A DNA stretch of 64,000 nt from Qipengyuania gaetbuli (GTDB lineage: Bacteria; Pseudomonadota; Alphaproteobacteria; Sphingomonadales; Sphingomonadaceae), in assembly GCF_009827315.1 (NCBI RefSeq), contig NZ_WTYF01000003.1:347501-411500 (forward strand), read 5' to 3'. The first letter of the stretch is position 1. Each line of letters begins with the position of its first letter. The notes beneath the pieces are model-generated. The model saw only the letters and a program-made list of their open reading frames with translations, was not told the origin of the DNA and searched no databases. A program made the translations under genes and the position numbers. Shown here one piece after another: positions 1 to 7,908 of this stretch.

Positions 1-1142
1 GTGTTGGCAAGGTTGATCGCCGCCTCGGTCGATTTCGGATCGATGGCGAGCGCCTTGTTCGATAGGGCTTCCGCCTCGGCATAGTTCTTGTTGTCGAACT
101 CGACCTCGGCAGCGGCAAGGAGCACCGGCACGCTTTGCGGGAATTGTTCGGCCAGCGCACGTGCCTTCGGGAGCTGCTTGGCTGCAGCCTTCTCGTCGAC
201 GCCGACCTTCGATTCGATCATCAGGTCGATGCGCGCTTCCTCGTCGGCGCCGAGCTGGCGGATCGCCACCTTCGGCTTTTCGGCGTTCATGTAAGGCACT
301 TTGAGCACCTTGGCCGAGCCGCGGCGATAGGAATCCATTTCCTTTTCGAGCTGGTCGAGGTCGCCGAATGCCGCCTTGGCCGCTTCGAGCCGCCCTTCAC
401 CCCGCGCAAGGCGCGTGACGTAATCGGTGATCTGCGGGCGGCGTTCCGGCGTGAAGTTCAGCAGGCTGGCGAGGAGCCAACCGTGGCCGTAGGTGCGCGC
501 GCCGGTTTCGCGATCAGGCTTGGCCGGCGGATCCATCATCTTCTCGATGTCGAGGTTCACCGCCATGATTTCGAGGCTGCGCCACGTCGGCGCATCGCCG
601 ATGACGAAACGGTTGCCTTCCGAACGCAGTGTCGAGAACACTTCTGCAAAGCCTTCGCGGTACCAGGCCGGGTACGGGGCATTGCGGTGCTGGAACATGA
701 AATAGTGGACGTATTCGTGGAACAGCACGGCCTTGGGTTCCAGCTCCAGCCCGCTGAAACGGTCCTGGTTGCTGCGGTCATAGGTCACGTTCTGGCGGCG
801 CGGCACAAATGCGTAGGAACCCGAAGCGCGCGGAATGAAGAACCCGCCGATGCCGCTTCCCGGCTGGCCTGCCAGGACAGCCATGTCGCGCGTCTCGCCG
901 AAGCGGAAAACGATGACCTTGGAGGAGGGCGGCAGGCTACCGTCGTCAGGTCCGACGCCGCTGATGATGCGCAGGACCTCGTCCAGCCGTTCCAGGTCCT
1001 GGGCGAATTCTTCCGTGCTCGACTTGGAATCGCGCGAGTAAATCTTGAAGTGATCGGTTTCGGCAAGGAACCAGTCGGCGGCATGGGCCGGCACGGCGAC
1101 GAGTGCCGCGAAAGCAGCAAGAATTTTGGCGAAAAGACGCAT
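1..1142 (-). CDS. Secreted HExxH metallopeptidase-like protein with TPR-like C-terminal part (partial)
   Basis: The reading frame starts with ATG at 1142 and is still open at base 1, so at least 380 codons are present and the C-terminus is missing. The first 21 residues (charged start, Ala/Leu core, ending PAHA) look like a Sec signal peptide, so the protein is probably periplasmic. Residues 142-146 read HEYVH, followed about 20 residues later by REGFAE. This is the HExxH...E layout of zinc gluzincin peptidases of the peptidase-MA/DUF1570 kind. The last 80 visible residues are helical and TPR-like (NKALAIDPKSTEAAINLA). Family and zinc binding are inferred from motifs; the substrate is unknown. 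It lies downstream of priA on the same strand, with 95 bp between them. Confidence 0.7.
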   Translation of the reverse strand, partial: MRLFAKILAAFAALVAVPAHAADWFLAETDHFKIYSRDSKSSTEEFAQDLERLDEVLRIISGVGPDDGSLPPSSKVIVFRFGETRDMAVLAGQPGSGIGGFFIPRASGSYAFVPRRQNVTYDRSNQDRFSGLELEPKAVLFHEYVHYFMFQHRNAPYPAWYREGFAEVFSTLRSEGNRFVIGDAPTWRSLEIMAVNLDIEKMMDPPAKPDRETGARTYGHGWLLASLLNFTPERRPQITDYVTRLARGEGRLEAAKAAFGDLDQLEKEMDSYRRGSAKVLKVPYMNAEKPKVAIRQLGADEEARIDLMIESKVGVDEKAAAKQLPKARALAEQFPQSVPVLLAAAEVEFDNKNYAEAEALSNKALAIDPKSTEAAINLAN

Positions 1143-1237
1143 GTGCAGACCCCAACTTTATGCGGGTCGGCCAATGCCTTGGCCTTGCAGTCCCCGCGAA
1201 TCCCTGAGGTCGATGCTAATCCAGAGAACGGGCCAAA

Positions 1238-3415
1238 TCAAACGAAGGAATACGGGTCGATATCCACACCCACGCGCACGCCCGGCGGGTGGTCGAGACT
1301 ACCCAGCCAGCGCCTGATGACGTCCTGCAATTGCACCGAACGGCGCGCATTCATGAGCAGGCGATACCGGTATCGCCCCCGCAGCAGGGCCATGGGGGCA
1401 GGGGCGGGGCCGAGGATCATGAGATCGTCCACCTGCGGGCGGGTATCGCCGATCCTGCGCGCGGCCTCGCGGGCTTCCGCCTCGTCTTCCGAGGAGATTA
1501 TGATCGACGCCCAGCGACCGAAGGGAGGAGCACCGGCTTCGCGGCGCATCTCGGTCTCGACCGAATAGAAGGCATCGCGGTCGCCCGCTGCCAGAGCGGC
1601 TATCACGCTCGCTTCGGGATGGCGCGTCTGGATCAGCACTTCGCCCGGTTTTTCACCGCGTCCAGCACGGCCTGCGACCTGTGCCACCTGCTGGTAGGTC
1701 CGCTCGCCCGCCCTCAGGTCGCCACCCTCAAGGCCGAGGTCGGCATCGACTACGCCGACCAGCGTCAGTTCCGGAAAGTGGAAGCCCTTGGTCACGAGCT
1801 GTGTGCCGACGATGACATCGATGGCGCCGCCTTCGACCTGCGCGATGAATTCGGCGGCGCGTCCGGGCGAATTGAGCGTGTCCGAAGTCGCCACGAACAC
1901 CCTTGCGTCCGGCAAACGCTCCGCAACTTCGTCCGCAATTCGTTCAACCCCGGGTCCGCAGGCGACCAGGCAATCCGGCTCGCCGCATTCGGGGCAGCGA
2001 TCGGGGCTGGGGGTCTCGTGGCCGCAATGGTGACAGGCGAGGCGGCGGGTGAAACGATGTTCGACCAGCCAAGCGCTGCAATTGGGGCACTGGAAGCGGA
2101 AACCGCAGTTACGGCAGAGCGTCAGCGGGGCATAGCCGCGGCGGTTGAGGAACAGGAGCGATTGTTCGCCTCGTTCGAGGCGTTCCGCGATGCCGTCGAC
2201 CAGCCGCTGGGCGAGCCACATGCCGTGGGGTGGTTTCTCCTGCGTGAGATCGACGAGGTCGATGGAAGGCAGCTCCGCTCCGCCGAAACGGCTGGGCAGG
2301 TCGAGCTTCGCGTAGACGCCGCTTTCGGCCATCTGGAGGCTCTCGAGGGCCGGCGTCGCGCTGGCGAGCACCACCGGGATGCCTTCGAAATGCGCGCGCA
2401 TGACGGCAACGTCGCGGGCATTGTAGCGCACGCCGTCTTCCTGCTTGAAACTGGTCTCGTGGGCTTCGTCCACGACGATGAAGCCGAGCTTGCGGAACGG
2501 CAGGAACAGGGCAGAGCGGGCCCCCACCACCACCTGCGCCTCGCCGCTGGCGACATTGCGCCAGGCGCGCCGCCGCTCGGTCGACTTGAGCGAGGAGTGC
2601 CACAGCACCGGCGCGACACCGAAGCGCTCTTCGAAACGGTGAAGGAAATTCTCGGTCAGCGCGATTTCGGGGAGGAGGACGAGCACCTGTCGACCCATCC
2701 GCAAAGCCTCGGCCACAGGCTCGAAATAGGTCTCGGTCTTGCCCGAACCGGTTACCCCGTCGAGCAGGAAGGGCGCGAATTTCGCGTCCCTGACCGCCTT
2801 CGACAGAGTGTCGGCAGCTTCCGATTGCTCGGGCGAGAGCTCGACCTGCGTGAAATCGGGCCGCGCCTCGTCATAAGGCCGGTCGCAATCGACCTCGACC
2901 GGTTCGAGCACGCCCTGGTTGACGAGGCCGCGAAGTACCCCCTCGGACACGCCAGCAATGCCCGCCAGCTCGCGGATGGTCGCCTGCTCGCCCTCCAGCG
3001 CCTCCATGGCGGCAAGCCGCTGGGGGGTGAGGCGTTCCGGCATGCCGCCGGTCAGCCGGTACTCGGTAATCGTCGCAGGCCCCTTGAGCGCGCCGCCCGA
3101 CGACAGTGCCATCCGTGCCACCCCTGCCAGCGAGGCTACGTAATAGTCGGCCGTCCATTCGATCAGCCGCCGCAGCGGGGCGGAAAGTGGAGGGACCGGC
3201 AGGATGCCCCTGATCGGGCGCAGCTTCTCGGCAGGAACCTCGGTTCCGGGAAGCCGTTCAGCCTCCCAGACGATCCCGATGATCGTGCGCGGGCCGAGCG
3301 GGCATTCGACCACGTGGCCCGGTCCGACCTCCATGCCGTCCGGCACCTTGTAGTCGAGCGGGCCGAGAGCGGCATTGAGGACGAGGCAGCGCACGCGGTT
3401 CATCGGAGAGTTCAT
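1238..3415 (-). CDS. priA: Primosomal protein N' (PriA replication restart helicase)
   Basis: This 725-residue protein has the full PriA layout. An N-terminal DNA-binding part is followed by a superfamily 2 helicase core with Walker A (GVTGSGKTETYFEP, about residues 220-233) and Walker B DEAH (about 316). Zinc-binding cysteine pairs (CRNC, CPNC, CHHC, CPEC) lie at about 434-477, and a C-terminal helicase domain carries QVAGRAGRG. PriA recognises abandoned replication forks and D-loops and starts primosome assembly and DnaB loading. Length matches the family. Two Met codons at residues 1 and 5 could each be the start; neither has a clear Shine-Dalgarno sequence. Confidence 0.96.
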   Translation of the reverse strand: MNSPMNRVRCLVLNAALGPLDYKVPDGMEVGPGHVVECPLGPRTIIGIVWEAERLPGTEVPAEKLRPIRGILPVPPLSAPLRRLIEWTADYYVASLAGVARMALSSGGALKGPATITEYRLTGGMPERLTPQRLAAMEALEGEQATIRELAGIAGVSEGVLRGLVNQGVLEPVEVDCDRPYDEARPDFTQVELSPEQSEAADTLSKAVRDAKFAPFLLDGVTGSGKTETYFEPVAEALRMGRQVLVLLPEIALTENFLHRFEERFGVAPVLWHSSLKSTERRRAWRNVASGEAQVVVGARSALFLPFRKLGFIVVDEAHETSFKQEDGVRYNARDVAVMRAHFEGIPVVLASATPALESLQMAESGVYAKLDLPSRFGGAELPSIDLVDLTQEKPPHGMWLAQRLVDGIAERLERGEQSLLFLNRRGYAPLTLCRNCGFRFQCPNCSAWLVEHRFTRRLACHHCGHETPSPDRCPECGEPDCLVACGPGVERIADEVAERLPDARVFVATSDTLNSPGRAAEFIAQVEGGAIDVIVGTQLVTKGFHFPELTLVGVVDADLGLEGGDLRAGERTYQQVAQVAGRAGRGEKPGEVLIQTRHPEASVIAALAAGDRDAFYSVETEMRREAGAPPFGRWASIIISSEDEAEAREAARRIGDTRPQVDDLMILGPAPAPMALLRGRYRYRLLMNARRSVQLQDVIRRWLGSLDHPPGVRVGVDIDPYSFV

Positions 3416-3469
3416 ATGGGCGGGCTAGATACCGCGCGACAAGGGTGGGACCTTCGAGGAGCAGATTTA

Positions 3470-4165
3470 ATGAACGATATTCTCGCCACTACCACCCACC
3501 GCCGCAAGTTCCTTGGCGGACTCACGCTCGGCGGTGCTGCACTGGCGCTGCCGGCCTGTTCGACGCTAGGCGGTTTCAGCCTGGTCGATGCCGTCCAGCG
3601 CCTGCTCTACCTGTCGAGCGAGCGTGCCTTTGCGCGCATGCTCGACGAAGGCGGCTTCTGGGACCAGCAGGTCGCGCAGGTCGGGCTGGAGAACCTGCTT
3701 GGCGCAAGGGGCGGGGTGCTTGGCACGATCCTGACCTCGTCGCTGTTCAAGGACCGGCTGTACGATGCCTTCGGCGACATTGCCTATGAAGGCGCCGAAC
3801 GGGCCGCGCCCATCGTGACCGACGCGGTTCGCGTGATCGGCATCCAGAACGCCGTGGCGCTCGTGAACGGCGGACCGACCGCTGCCACCGGCTTCCTTCG
3901 CGGCGAACTCGGCACGCGCCTGATCGATGCCATGGTGCCGGAACTGGGCACGGCAATGCGCGTGGCGCAGGATCCGCTGGTAGGCCAGGCGCTGGCCGCC
4001 CTGACCGGCGTCAACGTGTCGCAGGTCGCCACCCGTGTCGCCGATACGATCGACGATACGATCTGGAACGAGATCGGCAACGAGGAAGCGGCCATCCGCC
4101 GCGATCCGCGCTCTACCCGCGACCCGCTGATCATCGGCGTTTTCGGCGGCGCACAGGCGTTCTGA
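3470..4165 (+). CDS. DUF4197 family lipoprotein-like protein
   Basis: ATG at 3470 is preceded by GAGGAG about 9 bp upstream, which fixes the start although the frame is open far upstream. The 231-residue product begins with THRRKFLGGLTLGGAALALP followed by ACS. This gives a twin-Arg-like n-region, a hydrophobic core and a possible lipobox (ALPAC), so export and perhaps lipidation are likely. The rest matches the DUF4197 pattern (lipoprotein-like helical protein; GALxxxLFxDRLYDAFG-type region, repeated short helices). The function of DUF4197 is not known. It is divergent from priA, with 54 bp between the starts. Confidence 0.75.
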   Translation: MNDILATTTHRRKFLGGLTLGGAALALPACSTLGGFSLVDAVQRLLYLSSERAFARMLDEGGFWDQQVAQVGLENLLGARGGVLGTILTSSLFKDRLYDAFGDIAYEGAERAAPIVTDAVRVIGIQNAVALVNGGPTAATGFLRGELGTRLIDAMVPELGTAMRVAQDPLVGQALAALTGVNVSQVATRVADTIDDTIWNEIGNEEAAIRRDPRSTRDPLIIGVFGGAQAF

Positions 4166-4248
4166 TCCGCAGCAAGCTGGGGACAAACGGGGCGCACGGT
4201 GGCTCGCAATCTTGAGCGACTCGCCGGGCGCCCGTTAGCCTTCCCCCC

Positions 4249-4572
4249 ATGACGGATACCTTCGTCGCCCTGTCCGATCCCACCCGCCGCCTCCTGCTCG
4301 ACAGGTTGAGCGAAGAGGGCGGATTGACCCTTTCGGAACTGAGCGAGGAACTGCCGATCACCCGGCAGGCGGTCGCCAAGCATCTCGCCGTGCTGGAAAG
4401 CGCGGAACTGGTGGCGAGCGAGCGCGACGGGCGCTGCAAGCGCCACTACCTAAACCCCATGCCGCTGGCGAAAATGGCCAAGCGCTGGCTCGTCCGGTTC
4501 GAGGACGTGCCGCTGGGCGCGCTGGCGGGCTATCATGCCGCGCCGGCTACTCGACCAGCACACCACCCTTGA
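4249..4572 (+). CDS. ArsR-family helix-turn-helix transcriptional regulator
   Basis: The 107-residue protein is a winged helix of the ArsR/SmtB type. It opens with FVALSDPTRRLLLDRLSEEG and has the recognition-helix region ITRQAVAKHLAVLESAELV at about 42-60. There is no CxC or other metal-binding cysteine motif, so it resembles the non-metal ArsR subgroup (SdpR or YgaV style). The C-terminus is short and enters the 3' end of the convergent amidohydrolase gene, so the two genes overlap by 26 bp. Its target is not evident. Confidence 0.85.
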   Translation: MTDTFVALSDPTRRLLLDRLSEEGGLTLSELSEELPITRQAVAKHLAVLESAELVASERDGRCKRHYLNPMPLAKMAKRWLVRFEDVPLGALAGYHAAPATRPAHHP

Positions 4573-5809
4573 TCACGGCATCCACGTCAGCCAGCTCGCC
4601 GACGTCCGCCAGCGGGTCGCCGCTGACTGCAATAATGTCGCCCCACGCGCCGGGCTTGATCACGCCGACCTGGCCTTTCTGCCCGAGCGCGTCGGCGGCA
4701 TTGACCGTGGCCGCGCGGATCGCCTCGATCGGGGTCATGCCGTATTCGACCATGACGCGGAACTGACCGCCGACGAGCTCGTGCGGCATGACCGCCGCAT
4801 CGCTGGCGAAAACCATTTTAACGCCCGCTTGGTGGGCTTTGCGGAAATTGTCGCGCTGCGCCTGGCTGAGCGCACGTTCCTTGGCGATGTTTTCTTCCAG
4901 CACGCCGTTCGCCGCGCCCTGGCTCAGCGTGTATTCGGTGTTGTAGATATCCATCGAGAAGAAGGTGCCGTGTTCCTTGGCAAGCTTGATTGCCTCGTCA
5001 TCGGCGTAACTGGCGTGTTCGATGGTGTCGAAGCCTGCACGGATCGCAGCCTTGATGCCATCGGCGCCGTGCGCATGGGCGGCGGTCTTGAGGCCCCAGA
5101 AATGCGCTTCGTCGGCAATGGCTTTCAGCTCTTCGAGCGTCAGCTGCTGGATGCCGGGAGCAGTGTTGCGGCTGAAGACGCCGCCAGTGGCGCAGGCCTT
5201 GATCACTTCCGCCCCGTACTTGCGCTGTTCGCGCACGCGCTTACGCAGTTCGTCCGGGCTGTCGCCCACAGCCGGGCTCTTCGCATCGAAACTGGGGGGA
5301 AGGAACGTCTCGTCGCAGTGGCCGCCGGTCGCGCCCAGCGCATGGTTTGCGTTGACGATGCGCGGCCCCGGGATCCAGCCTTCCTCGATCGCCTGGTCGA
5401 TCCCGGCGACATTGTAATCGCTGTCGCCCACATTGCGCACGGTGGTGAAGCCGACCTTGAGCATGGTGCGCGCATTGGCGACCCCGATGGCGGTCCAGAA
5501 GCGGTCGGTGAACTGGAGGCCGGAATAGCCCCCGTATTCGGGCCGTCCGTCGAGATGGACATGCATGTCGATGAGGCCGGGAAGGAGCGTGTGCCCGGCA
5601 AGGTCGATCCGCTTCGCATCCGCCGGGATCGCGCTGCCGGAGCCGACGCTTGCCACCTTGCCGTCCACCACCGTCACTACCGGATTTTCGACGAACCGGC
5701 CCGTTTCGACATCGAGCATGCGGTCGGCAGTGACCACTACGGTTTCGGCGGCAGCGGGTGCGGCGCAAAGCGCGATGGCAGCGGCGGCGCCGCGAAGGAC
5801 GGGCTTCAT
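4547..5809 (-). CDS. Secreted amidohydrolase (metal-dependent imidazolonepropionase/prolidase-like)
   Basis: The 420-residue protein has a signal peptide (about residues 1-21, ending APAAA) and an amidohydrolase-superfamily TIM barrel. The metal-binding set is visible: HVH at about 83-85 in LLPGLIDMHVHLDG, a candidate bridging Lys at 204 (EVIKACATGG), His at about 246 (AAHAHGAD) and 265 (TIEHASY), and Asp at about 337 (FASDAAVMPH). This pattern is typical of periplasmic Xaa-Pro dipeptidase or imidazolonepropionase-related enzymes common in sphingomonads. AAGGGG lies 8 bp before the ATG. The substrate cannot be told from sequence. Confidence 0.88.
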   Translation of the reverse strand: MKPVLRGAAAAIALCAAPAAAETVVVTADRMLDVETGRFVENPVVTVVDGKVASVGSGSAIPADAKRIDLAGHTLLPGLIDMHVHLDGRPEYGGYSGLQFTDRFWTAIGVANARTMLKVGFTTVRNVGDSDYNVAGIDQAIEEGWIPGPRIVNANHALGATGGHCDETFLPPSFDAKSPAVGDSPDELRKRVREQRKYGAEVIKACATGGVFSRNTAPGIQQLTLEELKAIADEAHFWGLKTAAHAHGADGIKAAIRAGFDTIEHASYADDEAIKLAKEHGTFFSMDIYNTEYTLSQGAANGVLEENIAKERALSQAQRDNFRKAHQAGVKMVFASDAAVMPHELVGGQFRVMVEYGMTPIEAIRAATVNAADALGQKGQVGVIKPGAWGDIIAVSGDPLADVGELADVDAVIKGGVLVE

Positions 5810-5963
5810 TCTCTCATTCCCCTTAAGGCGGCACGACGTGCCGCGGAGGGCAAGTCATACAGGATGCGGCCTTGGGGGGAAGGGGCGTGTTTGCGGCTTG
5901 GCGAGAGGGGCCTTCAGGGGGCGGTGGCGGGCCAGTGCGAACAGCGGGCGGCGCGGCATGATC

Positions 5964-6338
5964 TCATTCATAGCTGACCACCTCGAACTCGATCCCGTCC
6001 CAGTCGAAGAAGTAGAAGCAGCGCGGGCCGGGTTCGTATTTGCCGTGGCTGAAGGGTTCTAGCCCGTGGCGCACCACGACCTTTTCCGCCGCGTCGAGAT
6101 CGTCGACCATGAAGGCGATGTGGTTGAGCGGCTGGCCCTTGCGATATTCGCCGGCGACGCCGGGATTGGTGTAGAGCGAGACGTAATTGTCCTCGCCGCC
6201 GATATGGATCGTCCTGCCATCGTTCATGGACGGTCCGCTCCAGCGTTCGTGCCAGCCGAGCAATTCGGCCAGCAGGGCGGCGCTGCGGTCGGGATCGGTG
6301 ACGGAAATATTGGCGTGTTCGATACGGCCCTTGGGCAT
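5964..6338 (-). CDS. VOC-family (glyoxalase/bleomycin resistance fold) protein
   Basis: I chose ATG at 6338 because AAGGAG sits 8 bp upstream. The product is 124 residues, a single vicinal-oxygen-chelate domain starting KGRIEHANISVTDPDRSAAL and ending in FYFFDWDGIEFEVVSYE. The likely metal ligands are the His in IEHANI, the His in NHIAFMV and the Glu in GIEFEVV, as in lactoylglutathione lyase relatives. It is divergent from soxR, and a near-perfect sox box lies between them, so it may belong to a redox-cycling-drug or electrophile response. The exact reaction is unknown. Confidence 0.85.
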   Translation of the reverse strand: MPKGRIEHANISVTDPDRSAALLAELLGWHERWSGPSMNDGRTIHIGGEDNYVSLYTNPGVAGEYRKGQPLNHIAFMVDDLDAAEKVVVRHGLEPFSHGKYEPGPRCFYFFDWDGIEFEVVSYE

Positions 6339-6406
6339 CGCGGTTCTCCTTGTCTGCACGGACCGGAAAGCCGGCCCGCGATGTGCGATGCAGGGACATA
6401 TGCAAT

Positions 6407-6422
6407 CTCAAGCTAAGTTGAG
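6407..6422. promoter_or_regulatory. Sox box (SoxR operator) between VOC gene and soxR
   Basis: The 16-bp sequence CTCAAGCTAAGTTGAG is an inverted repeat with arms CTCAA and TTGAG. It matches the core of the known SoxR operator (CTCAAG-TTAA-CTTGAG) at 14 of 16 positions. It lies 33 bp before soxR and 69 bp before the divergent VOC gene. A possible + strand promoter is TTGAGG (6418-6423), 17 bp, TATGAC (6441-6446), overlapping the right arm. Confidence 0.8.
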
Positions 6423-6454
6423 GTCAAGGTTTGAATTTGCTATGACGGTAATCG

Positions 6455-6892
6455 ATGAAAGCGAACGACCTGCTCACCATCGGCGAACTGGCGCGGCGCA
6501 CCGGCCTGTCAGTTTCGGCCATCCGTTTCTACGAAGACAAGGGGCTGGTCGCGGCGCTGCGAACCTCCGGCAACCAGAGGCGATTCCTGCGGGGTGACAT
6601 CAGGCGGCTCAGCTTCATCCTGATCGCGCAAAGGCTCGGACTGTCGCTGGCGGAGATCGAGCAGGCCATGGCCTCGCTACCCCAGGGGCGAACGCCCAAT
6701 GCGCCGGACTGGAAGAAAATCAGCCGCACCGTGCGCGAGCGCATCGAGGCGCAGATCGCGGCGCTGGAGAAGGTCCGCGAAGACCTCGACGGTTGTATCG
6801 GCTGCGGCTGTCTCAGCCTGAAGAAATGCGCGCTCTACAATGCGGACGACCGGTGGGGGGAGAGCGGCAGCGGGCCGCGCGTGCTGCGCTAG
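6455..6892 (+). CDS. soxR: Redox-sensitive transcriptional activator SoxR
   Basis: The 145-residue MerR-family protein starts with the winged helix LTIGELARRTGLSVSAIRFY and has a dimerisation helix at about 85-110. It ends with a [2Fe-2S] cysteine cluster CIGCGCLSLKKC (C114-x2-C117-x-C119-x5-C125). That spacing is diagnostic for SoxR. SoxR senses redox-active compounds through cluster oxidation and activates adjacent genes by untwisting the promoter. A sox box at 6407-6422 supports autoregulation and control of the divergent VOC gene. No soxS is present, as is usual outside enterobacteria. Confidence 0.95.
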   Translation: MKANDLLTIGELARRTGLSVSAIRFYEDKGLVAALRTSGNQRRFLRGDIRRLSFILIAQRLGLSLAEIEQAMASLPQGRTPNAPDWKKISRTVRERIEAQIAALEKVREDLDGCIGCGCLSLKKCALYNADDRWGESGSGPRVLR

Positions 6893-6934
6893 TTTCTGAA
6901 TCCACGGGATAGATAACGGACTATCCTGCTCATC

Positions 6935-7384
6935 GTGAGAGCGCGGTCCTTTTCCAGTCTGATAGTCGGGGGTGCGCTGGTGGCTGCGCCCGTCACGCCT
7001 GTGCTGGCGCAGCAGGCCGAAGATTCCACGCTCAACTCCGCAGATGCAGGCTGGAGGGATGCCCCCCGCAGGTGGAGCTTGCGGGTGGCGAGCCGGGCGC
7101 AGCAGATCTACCAGCTTGAAGTCGTGCGCCTTGGCTTCGAGGGCCGGGTGGAGGCGATGGTCAGGATCGGTGTCGACGGGACGGTACGCGACTGTGCCGT
7201 GCACCGGTCGAGCGGAGCAGCCGAGCTCGACGCACTGGTTTGCCGGGCCATAGCCCAATCGCCTCCCGCGCCCGTCAATATGGACGCCGGAGGACAGGCG
7301 CAGGAAGTGGCCGTGGTCCTCCGGGTGGAGTTCGTCATGGTCGACGATTTGCCTCCTGCGGGAGAGGGTAGCGAAACCGACTAG
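6935..7384 (+). CDS. Secreted TonB-C-like protein
   Basis: The 149-residue protein starts with GTG and has a signal peptide (about 1-25, ending PVLAQQ). Residues 70-135 read IYQLEVVRLGFEGRVEAMVR...DCAVHRSSGAAELDALVCRA, the beta-alpha-beta pattern of the TonB C-terminal domain. It lacks the N-terminal membrane anchor and Pro-rich linker of true TonB, so it is a free periplasmic TonB-C domain protein and not an energy transducer. It ends 4 bp inside the convergent histidine phosphatase gene. Two Cys (about 88 and 104) could form a disulfide. Confidence 0.7.
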   Translation: MRARSFSSLIVGGALVAAPVTPVLAQQAEDSTLNSADAGWRDAPRRWSLRVASRAQQIYQLEVVRLGFEGRVEAMVRIGVDGTVRDCAVHRSSGAAELDALVCRAIAQSPPAPVNMDAGGQAQEVAVVLRVEFVMVDDLPPAGEGSETD

Positions 7385-7908
7385 TATTCCGGCCCCAGCT
7401 CCGCATCGAGATCGCGCGGGCGGGCGAAATGGACCAGTTTGCCGCAGCCCTCCTTCAGGTCGGCCCAGCTGTCGATATCGAGCTCGAAGACCGCAAAGGC
7501 GGCCGTCGGGAATTTCACCTTCGCTTCGTCGAACAGGTCGTTCTCGTTTTTGGGTGAGACCAGTTCGAAGACCATGTCGCCGAAACCTGGATTATGGCCG
7601 GCCATCAGCAGGGCATCGACGCTGTCGTTGGTTTCGCCGATCACGTCGCAGATCGTCTCGGTAGAGGCGAGGTAGAGGCGGCGGTCCCATTCGGGCTCGG
7701 GCCCAACGGCCGCTTCGCCAAGCGTGAGTTTCACCCGCTCGGCAGGGCTTGCCACGAGCCGGTCCCACTTGACCCCGTGATCGCGGATATGTTCGCCGAT
7801 CAGGCGTGCTCCCTTGCGGCCGCGCGCATTCAGGCCCCGGTCGAAATCGCGCTTGTCGCTCTGCCCCCAATCGGACTTGGCGTGGCGCAATAGGCCCAGG
7901 ATCTTCAC
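7381..7908 (-). CDS. Histidine phosphatase family protein (SixA-like)
   Basis: The 175-residue protein begins MKILGLLRHAKSDWGQ, the RHA/RHG phosphohistidine motif of the phosphoglycerate-mutase-like superfamily. A second catalytic His lies in LLMAGHNPGFGD (about 112), and the region RDFDRGLNARGRKGA is typical of SixA. Members dephosphorylate phosphohistidine on signalling proteins or small phosphate esters. The ATG overlaps the stop of the upstream helicase gene (ATGA at 7905-7908), so the pair is probably cotranscribed and translationally coupled. Confidence 0.88.
   Translation of the reverse strand: MKILGLLRHAKSDWGQSDKRDFDRGLNARGRKGARLIGEHIRDHGVKWDRLVASPAERVKLTLGEAAVGPEPEWDRRLYLASTETICDVIGETNDSVDALLMAGHNPGFGDMVFELVSPKNENDLFDEAKVKFPTAAFAVFELDIDSWADLKEGCGKLVHFARPRDLDAELGPEY

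Noticed and set aside
1143..1237. GGCCAA-TGCC-TTGGCC inverted repeat between priA and the HExxH gene
   Set aside because: Short stem without a T-run; such repeats are expected by chance in GC-rich DNA.
135..1568. Long open frame on the + strand opposite the HExxH protein and priA
   Set aside because: It is the antisense shadow of high-GC genes; its translation is low-complexity and unlike any family, while the minus strand encodes clear domains.
1289..3469. Upstream extension of the DUF4197 frame
   Set aside because: Antisense to priA. The real start at 3470 has a ribosome site and a signal peptide.
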